Shown piece after piece: positions 1 to 4,329 of a DNA stretch of 5,008 nt. Each line of letters starts with the position of its first letter. Within the stretch, counting starts at the first letter, position 1. The translations under genes were made by a program, and so were the position numbers. The notes under the pieces were generated by a model. It was not told the DNA's origin and searched no databases. It saw nothing but the letters and a program-made list of their open reading frames with translations. Source of the stretch: an uncultured Caryophanales bacterium (GTDB taxonomy: Bacteria; Bacillota_I; Bacilli_A; RF39; UBA660); NCBI GenBank assembly GCA_947065955.1, contig CAMSXY010000097.1, forward strand, positions 1 to 5,008, read 5' to 3'.

Positions 1-31
1 ACTCTTTCCCTACACGACGCTCTTCCGATCT
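1..31 (+). other. Illumina Read 1 adapter remnant (not genomic)
   Basis: The first 31 bases match the 3' part of the standard Illumina Read 1 (P5-side) adapter, ending in GCTCTTCCGATCT. Genomic sequence begins at about base 32. The reverse complement of these 31 bases recurs at 4967-4997, so the contig looks as if it had terminal inverted repeats; these are library adapters, not a transposon end. Recognition rests on the well-known adapter sequence. Confidence 0.98.
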
Positions 32-32
32 A

Positions 33-455
33 TGTAAGTTGAAAGATAATATGGTAGAAAATAATTTGTTTGCAGATCAACTTAATAACTTAATGAAAGA
101 AAAAGAAAATATTAATAAAGAACTGAAAAATAAAAATTTATATCTTCAAGGTTTGTATGAAGATTTTAAAAAAGGATTTTTAGATGAAGAACAATATATA
201 TTTTTGAAAACAAAATATAAATATGATTCTAATAAATTAGAAGAAAGATTACATACAATTGATATAAGACTGTTAGACATTCAAATAAAACAAAATAAAT
301 TGAAAGATAAAAAAACTCTATTTAAAAAATATAAACAAATTAAAGAATTAAATGTTGAAATCGTTAATAATTTTATAGATCAAATCGTGATTGGAAAATA
401 CGATGAAGAAACTGGGCAACGTAAAATTCATATAGTATGGAATTTTACAGATTAA
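33..455 (+). CDS. Large serine recombinase, C-terminal fragment (5' truncated by contig end)
   Basis: The reading frame is open from the first genomic bases (TGT at 33) with no ribosome binding site, so only the last 140 residues of a longer protein are present; the TTG or ATG codons near 39-51 are internal. The protein is a long charged, Lys/Glu-rich coiled-coil-like stretch (about residues 5-105). It contains a LYEDFKKGFLDEEQY-type segment (about residues 41-55), followed by a terminal IVNNFIDQIVIGK...GQRKIHIVWNF block (about residues 110-138). Both are typical of the C-terminal (DUF4368-like) end of large serine recombinases of phages, TnpX/TndX-type transposons and SpoIVCA-like excisionases. 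The catalytic serine domain, the recombinase domain and the zinc ribbon lie upstream and are missing here. In the family the enzyme recombines short att sites through a 5'-phosphoserine intermediate. It converges on the collagen-like gene 19 bp away with no terminator visible between. Family assignment is by recalled motif pattern; the element type is unknown. Confidence 0.8.
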   Translation, partial: CKLKDNMVENNLFADQLNNLMKEKENINKELKNKNLYLQGLYEDFKKGFLDEEQYIFLKTKYKYDSNKLEERLHTIDIRLLDIQIKQNKLKDKKTLFKKYKQIKELNVEIVNNFIDQIVIGKYDEETGQRKIHIVWNFTD

Positions 456-474
456 AATTATAATAGAAGAAATA

Positions 475-978
475 TCAATATGTAGCAGTTGCACCCGTTG
501 GACCTGTTGAACCCGTTGGACCTGTTGCACCTGTTGCACCCGTTGGACCTGTTGCACCTGTTGCACCTGTTGCACCTGTTGGACCTGTTGGACCCGTTGG
601 CCCAGTTGGACCCGTTGGACCTGTTGCACCTGTTGGACCTGTTGGACCTGTTGCACCTGTTGCACCTGTTGGACCTGTTGGACCTGTTGGACCTGTTGGA
701 CCCGTTGGACCTGTTGGACCTGTTGCACCTGTTGGACCTGTTGGACCTGTTGGACCTGTTGCACCTGTTGGACCTGTTGGACCCGTTGGACCTGTTGCAC
801 CTGTTGGCCCGGTTGGACCACCAGAGGATCCAGCTGGCCCAGTTGGACCCGTTGGCCCAGTTGGACCCGTTGGACCAGTTGGTCCTATTAAGCCAAAGCA
901 ACTTGTGCATTTTGGTAGACATCTACTGTCTTTTTCTATTTTTTTTAAAATTTTTTCATAATTATTATTACACGGCAT
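475..978 (-). CDS. Collagen-like Gly-X-Thr repeat protein, probable spore or cell-surface protein, lacking a C-terminal domain
   Basis: This 167-residue protein starts at ATG 978, preceded at 7 nt by AAAGGAGT. Residues 1-31 form a short charged head with four cysteines (C3, C20, C24, C27) that could cross-link chains; no signal peptide or membrane segment is seen. Residues 32-164 are 44 Gly-X-Y triplets, almost all GPT or GAT, with one GPA, one GSS and one GST. A single extra Gly (G53) breaks the register. The chain then ends at once with ATY and a stop. Such Gly-X-Thr proteins form trimeric collagen helices, and in BclA-type exosporium proteins the threonines carry O-linked sugars. BclA-like proteins usually have a C-terminal globular trimerisation domain of roughly 130 residues, which is absent here. 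The stop lies 19 bp from the convergent recombinase stop, so truncation by an inserted element is plausible. Natural repeat-only proteins also exist. The reverse complement in this frame gives the only sensible protein; other frames across the repeat are low-complexity shadows. Confidence 0.85.
   Translation of the reverse strand: MPCNNNYEKILKKIEKDSRCLPKCTSCFGLIGPTGPTGPTGPTGPTGPAGSSGGPTGPTGATGPTGPTGPTGATGPTGPTGPTGATGPTGPTGPTGPTGPTGPTGATGATGPTGPTGATGPTGPTGPTGPTGPTGATGATGATGPTGATGATGPTGSTGPTGATATY
487..885 (-). repeat. 9-bp tandem repeat array encoding Gly-Pro/Ala-Thr triplets
   Basis: About 400 bp of nearly identical 9-bp units, read on the minus strand as GGT-CCA-ACA or GGT-GCA-ACA, with scattered synonymous changes (GGG, GGC, ACG, ACT). 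The codon choice is so uniform that the array has probably been homogenised by slippage or recombination. Gain or loss of units keeps the reading frame. The most diverged units lie at the 5' end of the gene (about 822-885), next to the register break. The array is richer in G+C than the surrounding DNA and is prone to short-read collapse. Confidence 0.95.
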
Positions 979-985
979 ATTCTTT

Positions 986-993
986 ACTCCTTT
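986..993 (-). promoter_or_regulatory. Ribosome binding site of the collagen-like gene
   Basis: AAAGGAGT on the minus strand lies 7 nt before the ATG at 978. It fixes this start codon, which has no good competitor. Confidence 0.75.
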
Positions 994-998
994 CGAAG

Positions 999-1007
999 TA
1001 TTATATG
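999..1007 (-). promoter_or_regulatory. Candidate -10 element of the collagen-like gene, sporulation-sigma-like
   Basis: On the minus strand the sequence CATATAATA fits the SigK/SigE-type -10 pattern CATA-N3-TA and also contains a perfect TATAAT. At a 17-nt spacing the -35 hexamer would be TAAGCG, only 2 of 6 matches to TTGACA. No convincing sporulation -35 (AC or ATA) sits at the usual distance either. Initiation about 7 nt downstream would leave an unusually short leader starting at the Shine-Dalgarno sequence. Which sigma factor uses it cannot be decided here. Confidence 0.35.
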
Positions 1008-1096
1008 CAACCCTTTATTTATCGCTTATTGTAAATGTGGTCCATTTTATTGAAAAATAATACATTTATGCTATTTGGAGTTAGAAAATTTGATAT

Positions 1097-1123
1097 AAAA
1101 AAACTAGGGTATCCCTAGTTTTT
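1097..1123 (-). terminator. Rho-independent terminator of csp
   Basis: A perfect 11-bp stem (AAAAACTAGGG with CCCTAGTTTTT) closes a 3-nt loop at 1110-1112. On the minus strand it is followed by a run of seven T (complement of 1097-1103). It starts about 10 bases past the csp stop codon, so it ends the csp transcript before the collagen-like gene, which must therefore have its own promoter. Confidence 0.88.
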
Positions 1124-1132
1124 AAATCTCAA

Positions 1133-1345
1133 TTATAATGGTGTAACATTGGTAGCTCTATTTTTAGAACTATCTTTTGGATCTTGTTCAATATCAAATG
1201 TTACTTTTTGTCCTTCTTCAAGAACCTTATAACCTTCTTTGTTTATAGCAGAAAAATGTACAAAGATATCTTCTTTTGTTTCATCATTTGTAATAAAACC
1301 ATATCCTTTGTCATTTTTGAACCATTTTACTGTACCTTGATTCAT
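1133..1345 (-). CDS. csp: Cold-shock protein, CspA/CspB family
   Basis: A 70-residue single cold-shock domain, the normal family size (65-70). It starts MNQGTVKWFK and carries the RNP1 motif KGYGFI (residues 13-18) and the RNP2 motif DIFVHFS (26-32), the aromatic strand surface that binds single-stranded RNA and DNA. In the family these cytoplasmic proteins melt mRNA secondary structure and act as antiterminators, at low temperature or constitutively. The start at 1345 is set by AAGGAGG at 1350-1356, a rather tight spacing of 4 nt. It is a single-gene unit with a consensus promoter at 1399-1428, an AU-rich hairpin at the predicted 5' end of the mRNA, and a strong terminator at 1097-1123. The paralogue letter (A, B, C, D) cannot be assigned, and cold induction is not shown by the sequence. 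Confidence 0.96.
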   Translation of the reverse strand: MNQGTVKWFKNDKGYGFITNDETKEDIFVHFSAINKEGYKVLEEGQKVTFDIEQDPKDSSKNRATNVTPL

Positions 1346-1362
1346 ATTTCCTCCTTAAATTT

Positions 1363-1392
1363 TGTATATTTTTGTTCGTTTTTAAATATACA
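1363..1392 (-). promoter_or_regulatory. AU-rich hairpin at the 5' end of the csp leader
   Basis: A 9-bp inverted repeat (TGTATATTT and AAATATACA) encloses a 12-nt loop. Its first base (1392) falls about 6-7 nt after the predicted -10 box, so the transcript would begin with this weak stem, about 17 nt upstream of the Shine-Dalgarno. It could protect the 5' end of the mRNA or act as a temperature-sensitive leader element; the function is inferred only from position and base composition. Confidence 0.5.
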
Positions 1393-1398
1393 TTCAGA

Positions 1399-1428
1399 AT
1401 TATATCATAGATTAGTATAAACTGTCAA
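1399..1428 (-). promoter_or_regulatory. SigA-type promoter of csp
   Basis: Perfect TTGACA (1428-1423) and perfect TATAAT (1404-1399) on the minus strand with an 18-nt spacer. Predicted initiation is near 1392, giving a leader of about 47 nt. It is divergent from the tRNA promoter, with 40 bp between the two -35 boxes. Confidence 0.85.
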
Positions 1429-1468
1429 TTTGCATTTTAAATAAATTTTACCAAATGAAAAAAAATAG

Positions 1469-1498
1469 TTGACATTATTATTAGGATTATGCTACAAT
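1469..1498 (+). promoter_or_regulatory. SigA-type promoter of the tRNA-Ala gene
   Basis: TTGACA at 1469-1474 and TACAAT at 1493-1498 with an 18-nt spacer. Initiation near 1505 would leave about 13 nt before the mature tRNA 5' end at 1518, as is common for a stand-alone tRNA gene. Confidence 0.83.
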
Positions 1499-1517
1499 TA
1501 AATTGTTCTGATATTTT

Positions 1518-1594
1518 GGGGAATTAGCTCAGTTGGCTAGAGCATCTGCCTTGCACGCAGAGGGTCAAGGGTTCGAGTCCCTTATTCTCCACCA
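1518..1594 (+). tRNA. tRNA-Ala (anticodon TGC)
   Basis: A full 77-nt cloverleaf with encoded CCA. The acceptor stem is GGGGAAT with ATTCTCC, containing the G3-U70 wobble pair (1520 with 1588) that is the main identity element of alanine tRNAs. The D arm is GCTC/GAGC. The anticodon stem TCTGC/GCAGA carries loop CTTGCAC with anticodon TGC, reading GCN alanine codons. The T arm is AAGGG-TTCGAGT-CCCTT and the discriminator base is A. It stands alone, not in an rRNA operon in this window, with its own promoter and terminator. Confidence 0.97.
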
Positions 1595-1608
1595 TTTAGA
1601 TATGTAAT

Positions 1609-1632
1609 CGTTGGCTATCAACGTTTTTTTTT
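1609..1632 (+). terminator. Terminator of the tRNA-Ala gene
   Basis: The hairpin CGTTG-GCTAT-CAACG (5-bp stem, 5-nt loop) is followed directly by nine T (1624-1632). It lies 14 bases after the tRNA CCA end. The stem is short, but the T tract is strong. Confidence 0.75.
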
Positions 1633-1639
1633 GCTTTTC

Positions 1640-1762
1640 ATGTATCCTTACTTAAAGAAAAAAATGAGATTTAAAACTCTTAAACTATATTTAATTAATA
1701 AGAAAGGACTAACAGATAATACAATAACGATTTATATAAGTAAACAGTTATTAAAAACATAG
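1640..1762 (+). other. Weak small ORF downstream of the tRNA, 40 codons, possible integrase remnant
   Basis: An ATG at 1640 (or 1664) opens a frame ending at TAG 1760-1762, giving 40 or 32 residues. No Shine-Dalgarno precedes either ATG, and the frame starts 8 nt after the tRNA terminator, so expression is doubtful. The segment KGLTDNTITIYISKQL resembles the start of the SAM-like DNA-binding domain of tyrosine recombinases (pattern KGLS-NTI-Y---L). Such integrases commonly target tRNA genes. The rest of 1595-1855 shows no other gene, repeat or structured RNA that I can support. A chance ORF in AT-rich DNA remains the default explanation. Confidence 0.2.
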
Positions 1763-1824
1763 GAACCTTTTTTAGTGTTATTTTAAAATGTATATTAATT
1801 TTTTATAGGAAATGTCTTATGTTA

Positions 1825-1833
1825 TGTTATAAT
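1825..1833 (+). promoter_or_regulatory. Extended -10 promoter of ychF
   Basis: TGTTATAAT is a perfect extended -10 (TGN-TATAAT). The -35 position (about 1805-1810) is poor, as allowed when the TG extension is present. Initiation near 1840 leaves a leader of only about 16 nt. The Shine-Dalgarno inside it (AAAGTTGGTG, 1842-1851) matches AAAGGAGGTG at 8 of 10 positions, with two central mismatches, so it is weaker than those of neighbouring genes. Confidence 0.7.
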
Positions 1834-1855
1834 AAAAGAAGAAAGTTGGTGTGTT

Positions 1856-2953
1856 ATGAGTTTAACAGCAGGTATAGTTGGTCTTCCAAATGTTGGAAAA
1901 TCTACTTTATTTAATGCAATTACAAAAAAAAATATATTAGCAGCAAATTATCCTTTTGCAACGATTGATCCAAATGTTGGAGTTGTAACCGTTCCTGATA
2001 AAAGATTAGAATTTTTAGAGAAGCTTTATGTACCTAAAAGTTTAGTTCCTACGACTTTTGAATTTACTGATATAGCAGGCCTTGTTAAGGGGGCTTCCAA
2101 AGGAGAAGGTCTTGGGAATCAATTTTTATCTCATATACGAGAGGTAGACGCAATTGTAGAAGTAGTACGTTGTTTTGAAGATAAAAATATTATTCATGTA
2201 GAAAATTCTGTTGATCCTATTCGTGATATTGACATTATTAATGTAGAATTAATGCTTGCGGACTTAGAAGTTATTGAAAATCGTATTAATCGAGTTTCTA
2301 AGAAGGCTATTATGAGTAAGGATAAAGAAACTCTTCGTGAAATAGAAGTATTAGAAAAAGTGAAAAAAGGATTAATGGAAGATCTTCCTGCTAGAAGACT
2401 TTCTTATACAGAAGAAGAGATTAATATTCTAAAACCTTTTCATTTGCTTACTTTAAAACCTATTATTTATATGACCAATATTGGGGAAGATGAGCTTCTA
2501 ACCTCAAATAGCTATGTTTCACAAGTAGAGGAGTATGCGAAAAAAGATTCTGCACAAGTTATTACCGTTTGCGCAAAGATTGAATCGGAATTAAGTGAAT
2601 TAAGTGATGAAGATAAAGCTATATTTTTAAAGGATTTAGGTATCGAGGAAAGTGGACTTGATAAGCTTATTAAAGCAACTTATTCCCTTCTTGGACTTGC
2701 AACTTATTTTACAGCAGGGGAAGATGAGGTACGTGCTTGGACTTTCCATGTTGGAATGAAAGCTCCTGCGTGTGCAGGGATTATTCATTCGGATTTTGAA
2801 AGAGGTTTTATTCGAGCAGAAGTTATGAGTTATGAAGATCTTCATACTTGTGGAAATGAGAAAATGGTTCGTGAAGCTGGGAAAATGCGATTAGAAGGAA
2901 AAGAATATAGTATGCAAGATGGGGATATTTGTTATTTTCGTTTTAATGTGTAG
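1856..2953 (+). CDS. ychF: Redox-responsive ATPase YchF (OLA1 family, Obg-like)
   Basis: A 365-residue full-length YchF, a cytoplasmic P-loop NTPase that binds ribosomes and prefers ATP. The G1/Walker A motif GLPNVGKST is at residues 9-17 and the G3 motif DIAGL at 72-76, followed by the YchF-typical VKGASKGEGLGNQFL. The G4 position reads NIGE (208-211), an N-x-x-E form in place of NKxD, which in this family goes with ATP rather than GTP specificity. A helical insert (about 130-200) is followed by the TGS domain from about residue 281, with FTAGEDEVRAWT, HSDFERGFIRAEV and the closing DGDICYFRFNV. All key motifs are intact. Start ATG 1856 gives the usual N-terminus. It lies upstream of rpsF as in Bacilli, but a separate promoter and a possible weak terminator in the 134-bp gap suggest it is its own unit. 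Confidence 0.97.
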   Translation: MSLTAGIVGLPNVGKSTLFNAITKKNILAANYPFATIDPNVGVVTVPDKRLEFLEKLYVPKSLVPTTFEFTDIAGLVKGASKGEGLGNQFLSHIREVDAIVEVVRCFEDKNIIHVENSVDPIRDIDIINVELMLADLEVIENRINRVSKKAIMSKDKETLREIEVLEKVKKGLMEDLPARRLSYTEEEINILKPFHLLTLKPIIYMTNIGEDELLTSNSYVSQVEEYAKKDSAQVITVCAKIESELSELSDEDKAIFLKDLGIEESGLDKLIKATYSLLGLATYFTAGEDEVRAWTFHVGMKAPACAGIIHSDFERGFIRAEVMSYEDLHTCGNEKMVREAGKMRLEGKEYSMQDGDICYFRFNV

Positions 2954-2971
2954 AGATAAATCATATATTTT

Positions 2972-2991
2972 AAAGAGATTATAATCTTTTT
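2972..2991 (+). terminator. Possible weak terminator after ychF
   Basis: AAAGAGAT pairs with ATCTTTTT (8 bp including one G-U pair) around a 4-nt loop, and includes the 12-base palindrome AGATTATAATCT. T-rich sequence follows, interrupted by a C at 2992. It ends directly before the rpsF -35 box. The stem is AT-rich, so partial read-through into rpsF is likely. Confidence 0.4.
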
Positions 2992-2992
2992 C

Positions 2993-3021
2993 TTTACTTT
3001 TTAAGGAAATTTTGTTATAAT
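2993..3021 (+). promoter_or_regulatory. Promoter of the rpsF-ssb-rpsR operon
   Basis: -35 TTTACT (2993-2998, 4 of 6 matches), a 17-nt spacer, and an extended -10 TGTTATAAT (3013-3021, perfect TATAAT). Initiation near 3028 gives a leader of about 60 nt. Confidence 0.8.
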
Positions 3022-3028
3022 CTTTCGT

Positions 3029-3063
3029 GAGTATGAATTTACTCCTTGCTTTTTTAAGCCGAG
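3029..3063 (+). promoter_or_regulatory. Candidate S6:S18 autoregulatory leader of rpsF
   Basis: The leader can form two alternatives. One is GAGTA/TACTC (3029-3033 with 3040-3044). The other is GCTT-TTTT-AAGC (3048-3059), extended below by CTC (3042-3044) pairing with GAG (3061-3063). In the second fold the CCG at 3059-3061 lies at or next to an internal bulge. The published S6:S18-binding leader found upstream of rpsF in many bacteria has a stem with a conserved CCG mimicking the 16S rRNA site. Position and CCG fit; the fold is small and AT-rich, so this is a candidate only. Confidence 0.4.
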
Positions 3064-3087
3064 AAGACCATAAGGAGGTGTAAGAAT

Positions 3088-3378
3088 ATGAGAAACTATG
3101 AAATTATGTTTATTGTACGTCCTACATTAGGAGAAGAAGAGGTAAAAAAAGTTGTAACGACTTTTGAAAGTGTTTTAACTTCTAATGGAGCTGAAATTAC
3201 AAATTTCAAAGAAATGGGACAACGTGAATTAGCGTATGAAATCAATAAATTTAAAAGCGGTTATTATTTTGTCTTTACGATCACATCAAAAGATGATAAA
3301 GCTGTAAATGAATTTAGTCGTTTAGGAAAAAATAGTCAAGATATTATACGTCTATTAGTTACCAAAGTAGAAGACTAG
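3088..3378 (+). CDS. rpsF: 30S ribosomal protein S6
   Basis: A 96-residue protein of normal bacterial S6 length. It begins MRNYEIMFIVRPTLGEEEVK and contains MGQRELAYEINKFKSGYYFVF (about 43-63) and the C-terminal SQDIIRLLVTK, all standard S6 features of the ferredoxin-like fold. S6 binds S18 and the central domain of 16S rRNA in the small-subunit platform. The start is fixed by AAGGAGGTG at 3072-3080, 7 nt upstream. It is the first gene of rpsF-ssb-rpsR; its stop TAG (3376-3378) forms part of the ssb Shine-Dalgarno, so translation of the two is probably coupled. Confidence 0.97.
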   Translation: MRNYEIMFIVRPTLGEEEVKKVVTTFESVLTSNGAEITNFKEMGQRELAYEINKFKSGYYFVFTITSKDDKAVNEFSRLGKNSQDIIRLLVTKVED

Positions 3379-3386
3379 GAGGCTTT

Positions 3387-3857
3387 ATGAATAAAGTTTG
3401 TTTGATTGGGCGACTTACTGCGAAACCAGAGTTGCGTTATACAGGCTCTAATATTGCAACCACCCGTTTTACTCTTGCTGTGAATCGTTCTTTTACGAAT
3501 GCACAAGGGCAACGCGAGGCAGATTTTATTAATATGCTTGCTTGGAGAAAAACGGCAGAATTAATTTGCAATTATTTTGATAAAGGAAGTCTTATTGGGA
3601 TCGATGGAAGAATTCAAACAGGTTCTTTTGATGATAAAGACGGAAATAAAAGATATACGACTGAAGTTGTTGTTGAGAATGTTTATTTTATTGAAAGTAA
3701 GGGGCAATCACAAGGAAGAAGTATGGGGATGGAAAGTAGTGCTTCTGTAAGTCCTTATGATTACCAAAATAATGTTCCAACTGGAATGAATGTAGAAGAA
3801 GATCCGTTTGCAGATTTTGGAGATAGTGTATCCATTGATGATGATTTCCTAGAATAA
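3387..3857 (+). CDS. ssb: Single-stranded DNA-binding protein SSB
   Basis: A 156-residue SSB with an N-terminal OB-fold (about 1-105): MNKVCLIGRL, LRYTGSNIATTRFTLAVNRSF, DFINMLAWRKTAE and the DKGSLIGIDGRIQTGS strand region. A Gln/Ser/Gly/Asn linker (about 106-135) leads to an acidic tail. It coats ssDNA as a tetramer and recruits replication and repair proteins through its C-terminal tip. That tip is odd: the protein ends IDDDFLE rather than the nearly universal DDDLPF, although EDPFADF upstream (138-144) matches the usual Bacilli pre-tail. No single-base change obviously restores the canonical end, and the next in-frame codon is a second TAA. The Shine-Dalgarno TAGGAGG (3376-3382) overlaps the rpsF stop. 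Located between rpsF and rpsR as in Bacilli, consistent with the housekeeping copy. Confidence 0.97.
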   Translation: MNKVCLIGRLTAKPELRYTGSNIATTRFTLAVNRSFTNAQGQREADFINMLAWRKTAELICNYFDKGSLIGIDGRIQTGSFDDKDGNKRYTTEVVVENVYFIESKGQSQGRSMGMESSASVSPYDYQNNVPTGMNVEEDPFADFGDSVSIDDDFLE

Positions 3858-3873
3858 TAAAGGAGGAAATAAG

Positions 3874-4089
3874 ATGGCAGAATTTTATAGAAAAAAGAAA
3901 AAAATATGTCAAATGTGTGCTGGTAAAGGCGTAGATTATAAAGATGCTGATATTATTCGTAAATATATTAGTGACAAAGGAAAAATCTTACCTAGAAGAA
4001 TTACTGGAAACTGTGCAAAACATCAAAGATATATTGAAAATCAAATTAAAAAAGCACGTTTTATGGCTTTAGTACCATTTGTTAAATAA
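3874..4089 (+). CDS. rpsR: 30S ribosomal protein S18, zinc-ligand (C+) form
   Basis: A 71-residue S18 with the hallmark KILPRRITGNCAKHQRYI (about 37-54) and a basic C-terminal helix ending ARFMALVPFVK. C12 and C15 (CQMC) together with C47 and H50 (CAKH) make a CxxC...CxxH set, the C+ type expected to hold zinc. S18 pairs with S6 in the 30S platform. Start ATG 3874 follows AAAGGAGG at 3859-3866 with 7 nt spacing, 16 nt after the ssb stop. It is the last gene of the operon and ends at a strong bidirectional terminator. Confidence 0.97.
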   Translation: MAEFYRKKKKICQMCAGKGVDYKDADIIRKYISDKGKILPRRITGNCAKHQRYIENQIKKARFMALVPFVK

Positions 4090-4118
4090 AAAAAGAATAG
4101 TTTAAAACTATTCTTTTT
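4090..4118. terminator. Bidirectional terminator shared by rpsR and the ferredoxin gene
   Basis: A 13-bp perfect stem (AAAAAGAATAGTT with AACTATTCTTTTT) has a 3-nt loop at 4103-4105. It has TTCTTTTT on the plus side and seven T on the minus side (complement of 4088-4094). It begins at the rpsR stop. The stop codon and last three codons of the convergent ferredoxin gene lie inside the downstream arm. Confidence 0.88.
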
Positions 4119-4317
4119 CATTTTCTTCTTCTACTAGAATTGCATTTGTGGGACATCCTTCTGCAACTTCTAAAATGTCTTCTTTCGTATTTTCTTCTTC
4201 GTTTTCCTTTTTGATAACTTGAGAAAGGCCATCATCATCTAGTTCAAAAACAGAAGGCATTGTACTAGCACAAAACCCACATCCGATACAAAGATCTTTG
4301 TCAACTTCAACATTCAT
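4108..4317 (-). CDS. fer: Single [4Fe-4S] cluster ferredoxin
   Basis: A 69-residue acidic ferredoxin with one CxxCxxC set, C10-C13-C16 in LCIGCGFCASTMP, and the fourth ligand in EGCP (C55), giving one [4Fe-4S] cluster. The middle FELDDDGLSQVI and the C-terminal CPTNAI match the small Bacilli/Clostridia Fer family; a second Cys set is absent. In this family it is a low-potential soluble electron carrier, with unknown partners. I chose ATG 4317 because AGGA at 4326-4329 lies 8 nt upstream. The frame extends to an ATG at 4359, but the extra residues (MQYLSCYFVFRKKT) are not ferredoxin-like, have no ribosome site and fall in the loop of a leader hairpin. It is monocistronic with a consensus promoter (4401-4429). 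The Glu/Lys-rich C-terminal tail overlaps the shared terminator. Confidence 0.92.
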   Translation of the reverse strand: MNVEVDKDLCIGCGFCASTMPSVFELDDDGLSQVIKKENEEENTKEDILEVAEGCPTNAILVEEENEKE

Positions 4318-4329
4318 AGTTTTTTTCCT

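Noticed and set aside
39..455. Recombinase fragment as a complete 138-residue protein starting at TTG 39
   Set aside because: The frame is open back to the first genomic base, there is no ribosome site, and the sequence matches only the C-terminal end of a much longer family.
487..885. CRISPR array
   Set aside because: The units are 9 bp, contiguous and protein-coding, with no spacers.
348..1034. Long open frames over the repeat array on both strands giving VQQVQQ, SNRSNR or LLDLLD proteins
   Set aside because: They are frame shadows of the 9-bp repeat. Only the minus frame at 475-978 has a ribosome site and gives a known protein type, collagen-like Gly-X-Thr.
1184..1420. Plus-strand ORF of 78 codons opposite csp
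   Set aside because: It is antisense to a clear cold-shock gene and its promoter, with no ribosome site or recognisable protein.
2636..2845. Minus-strand ORF inside ychF
   Set aside because: It lies wholly within the conserved TGS-domain coding region and has no supporting signals.
3837..3860. Frameshift explaining the odd SSB tail
   Set aside because: Shifting the frame gives Pro-Arg-Ile-Ile and no stop near the expected place, not Pro-Phe.
3688..3912. Minus-strand ORF across the ssb 3' end and rpsR start
   Set aside because: It is antisense to two certain genes and low in complexity.
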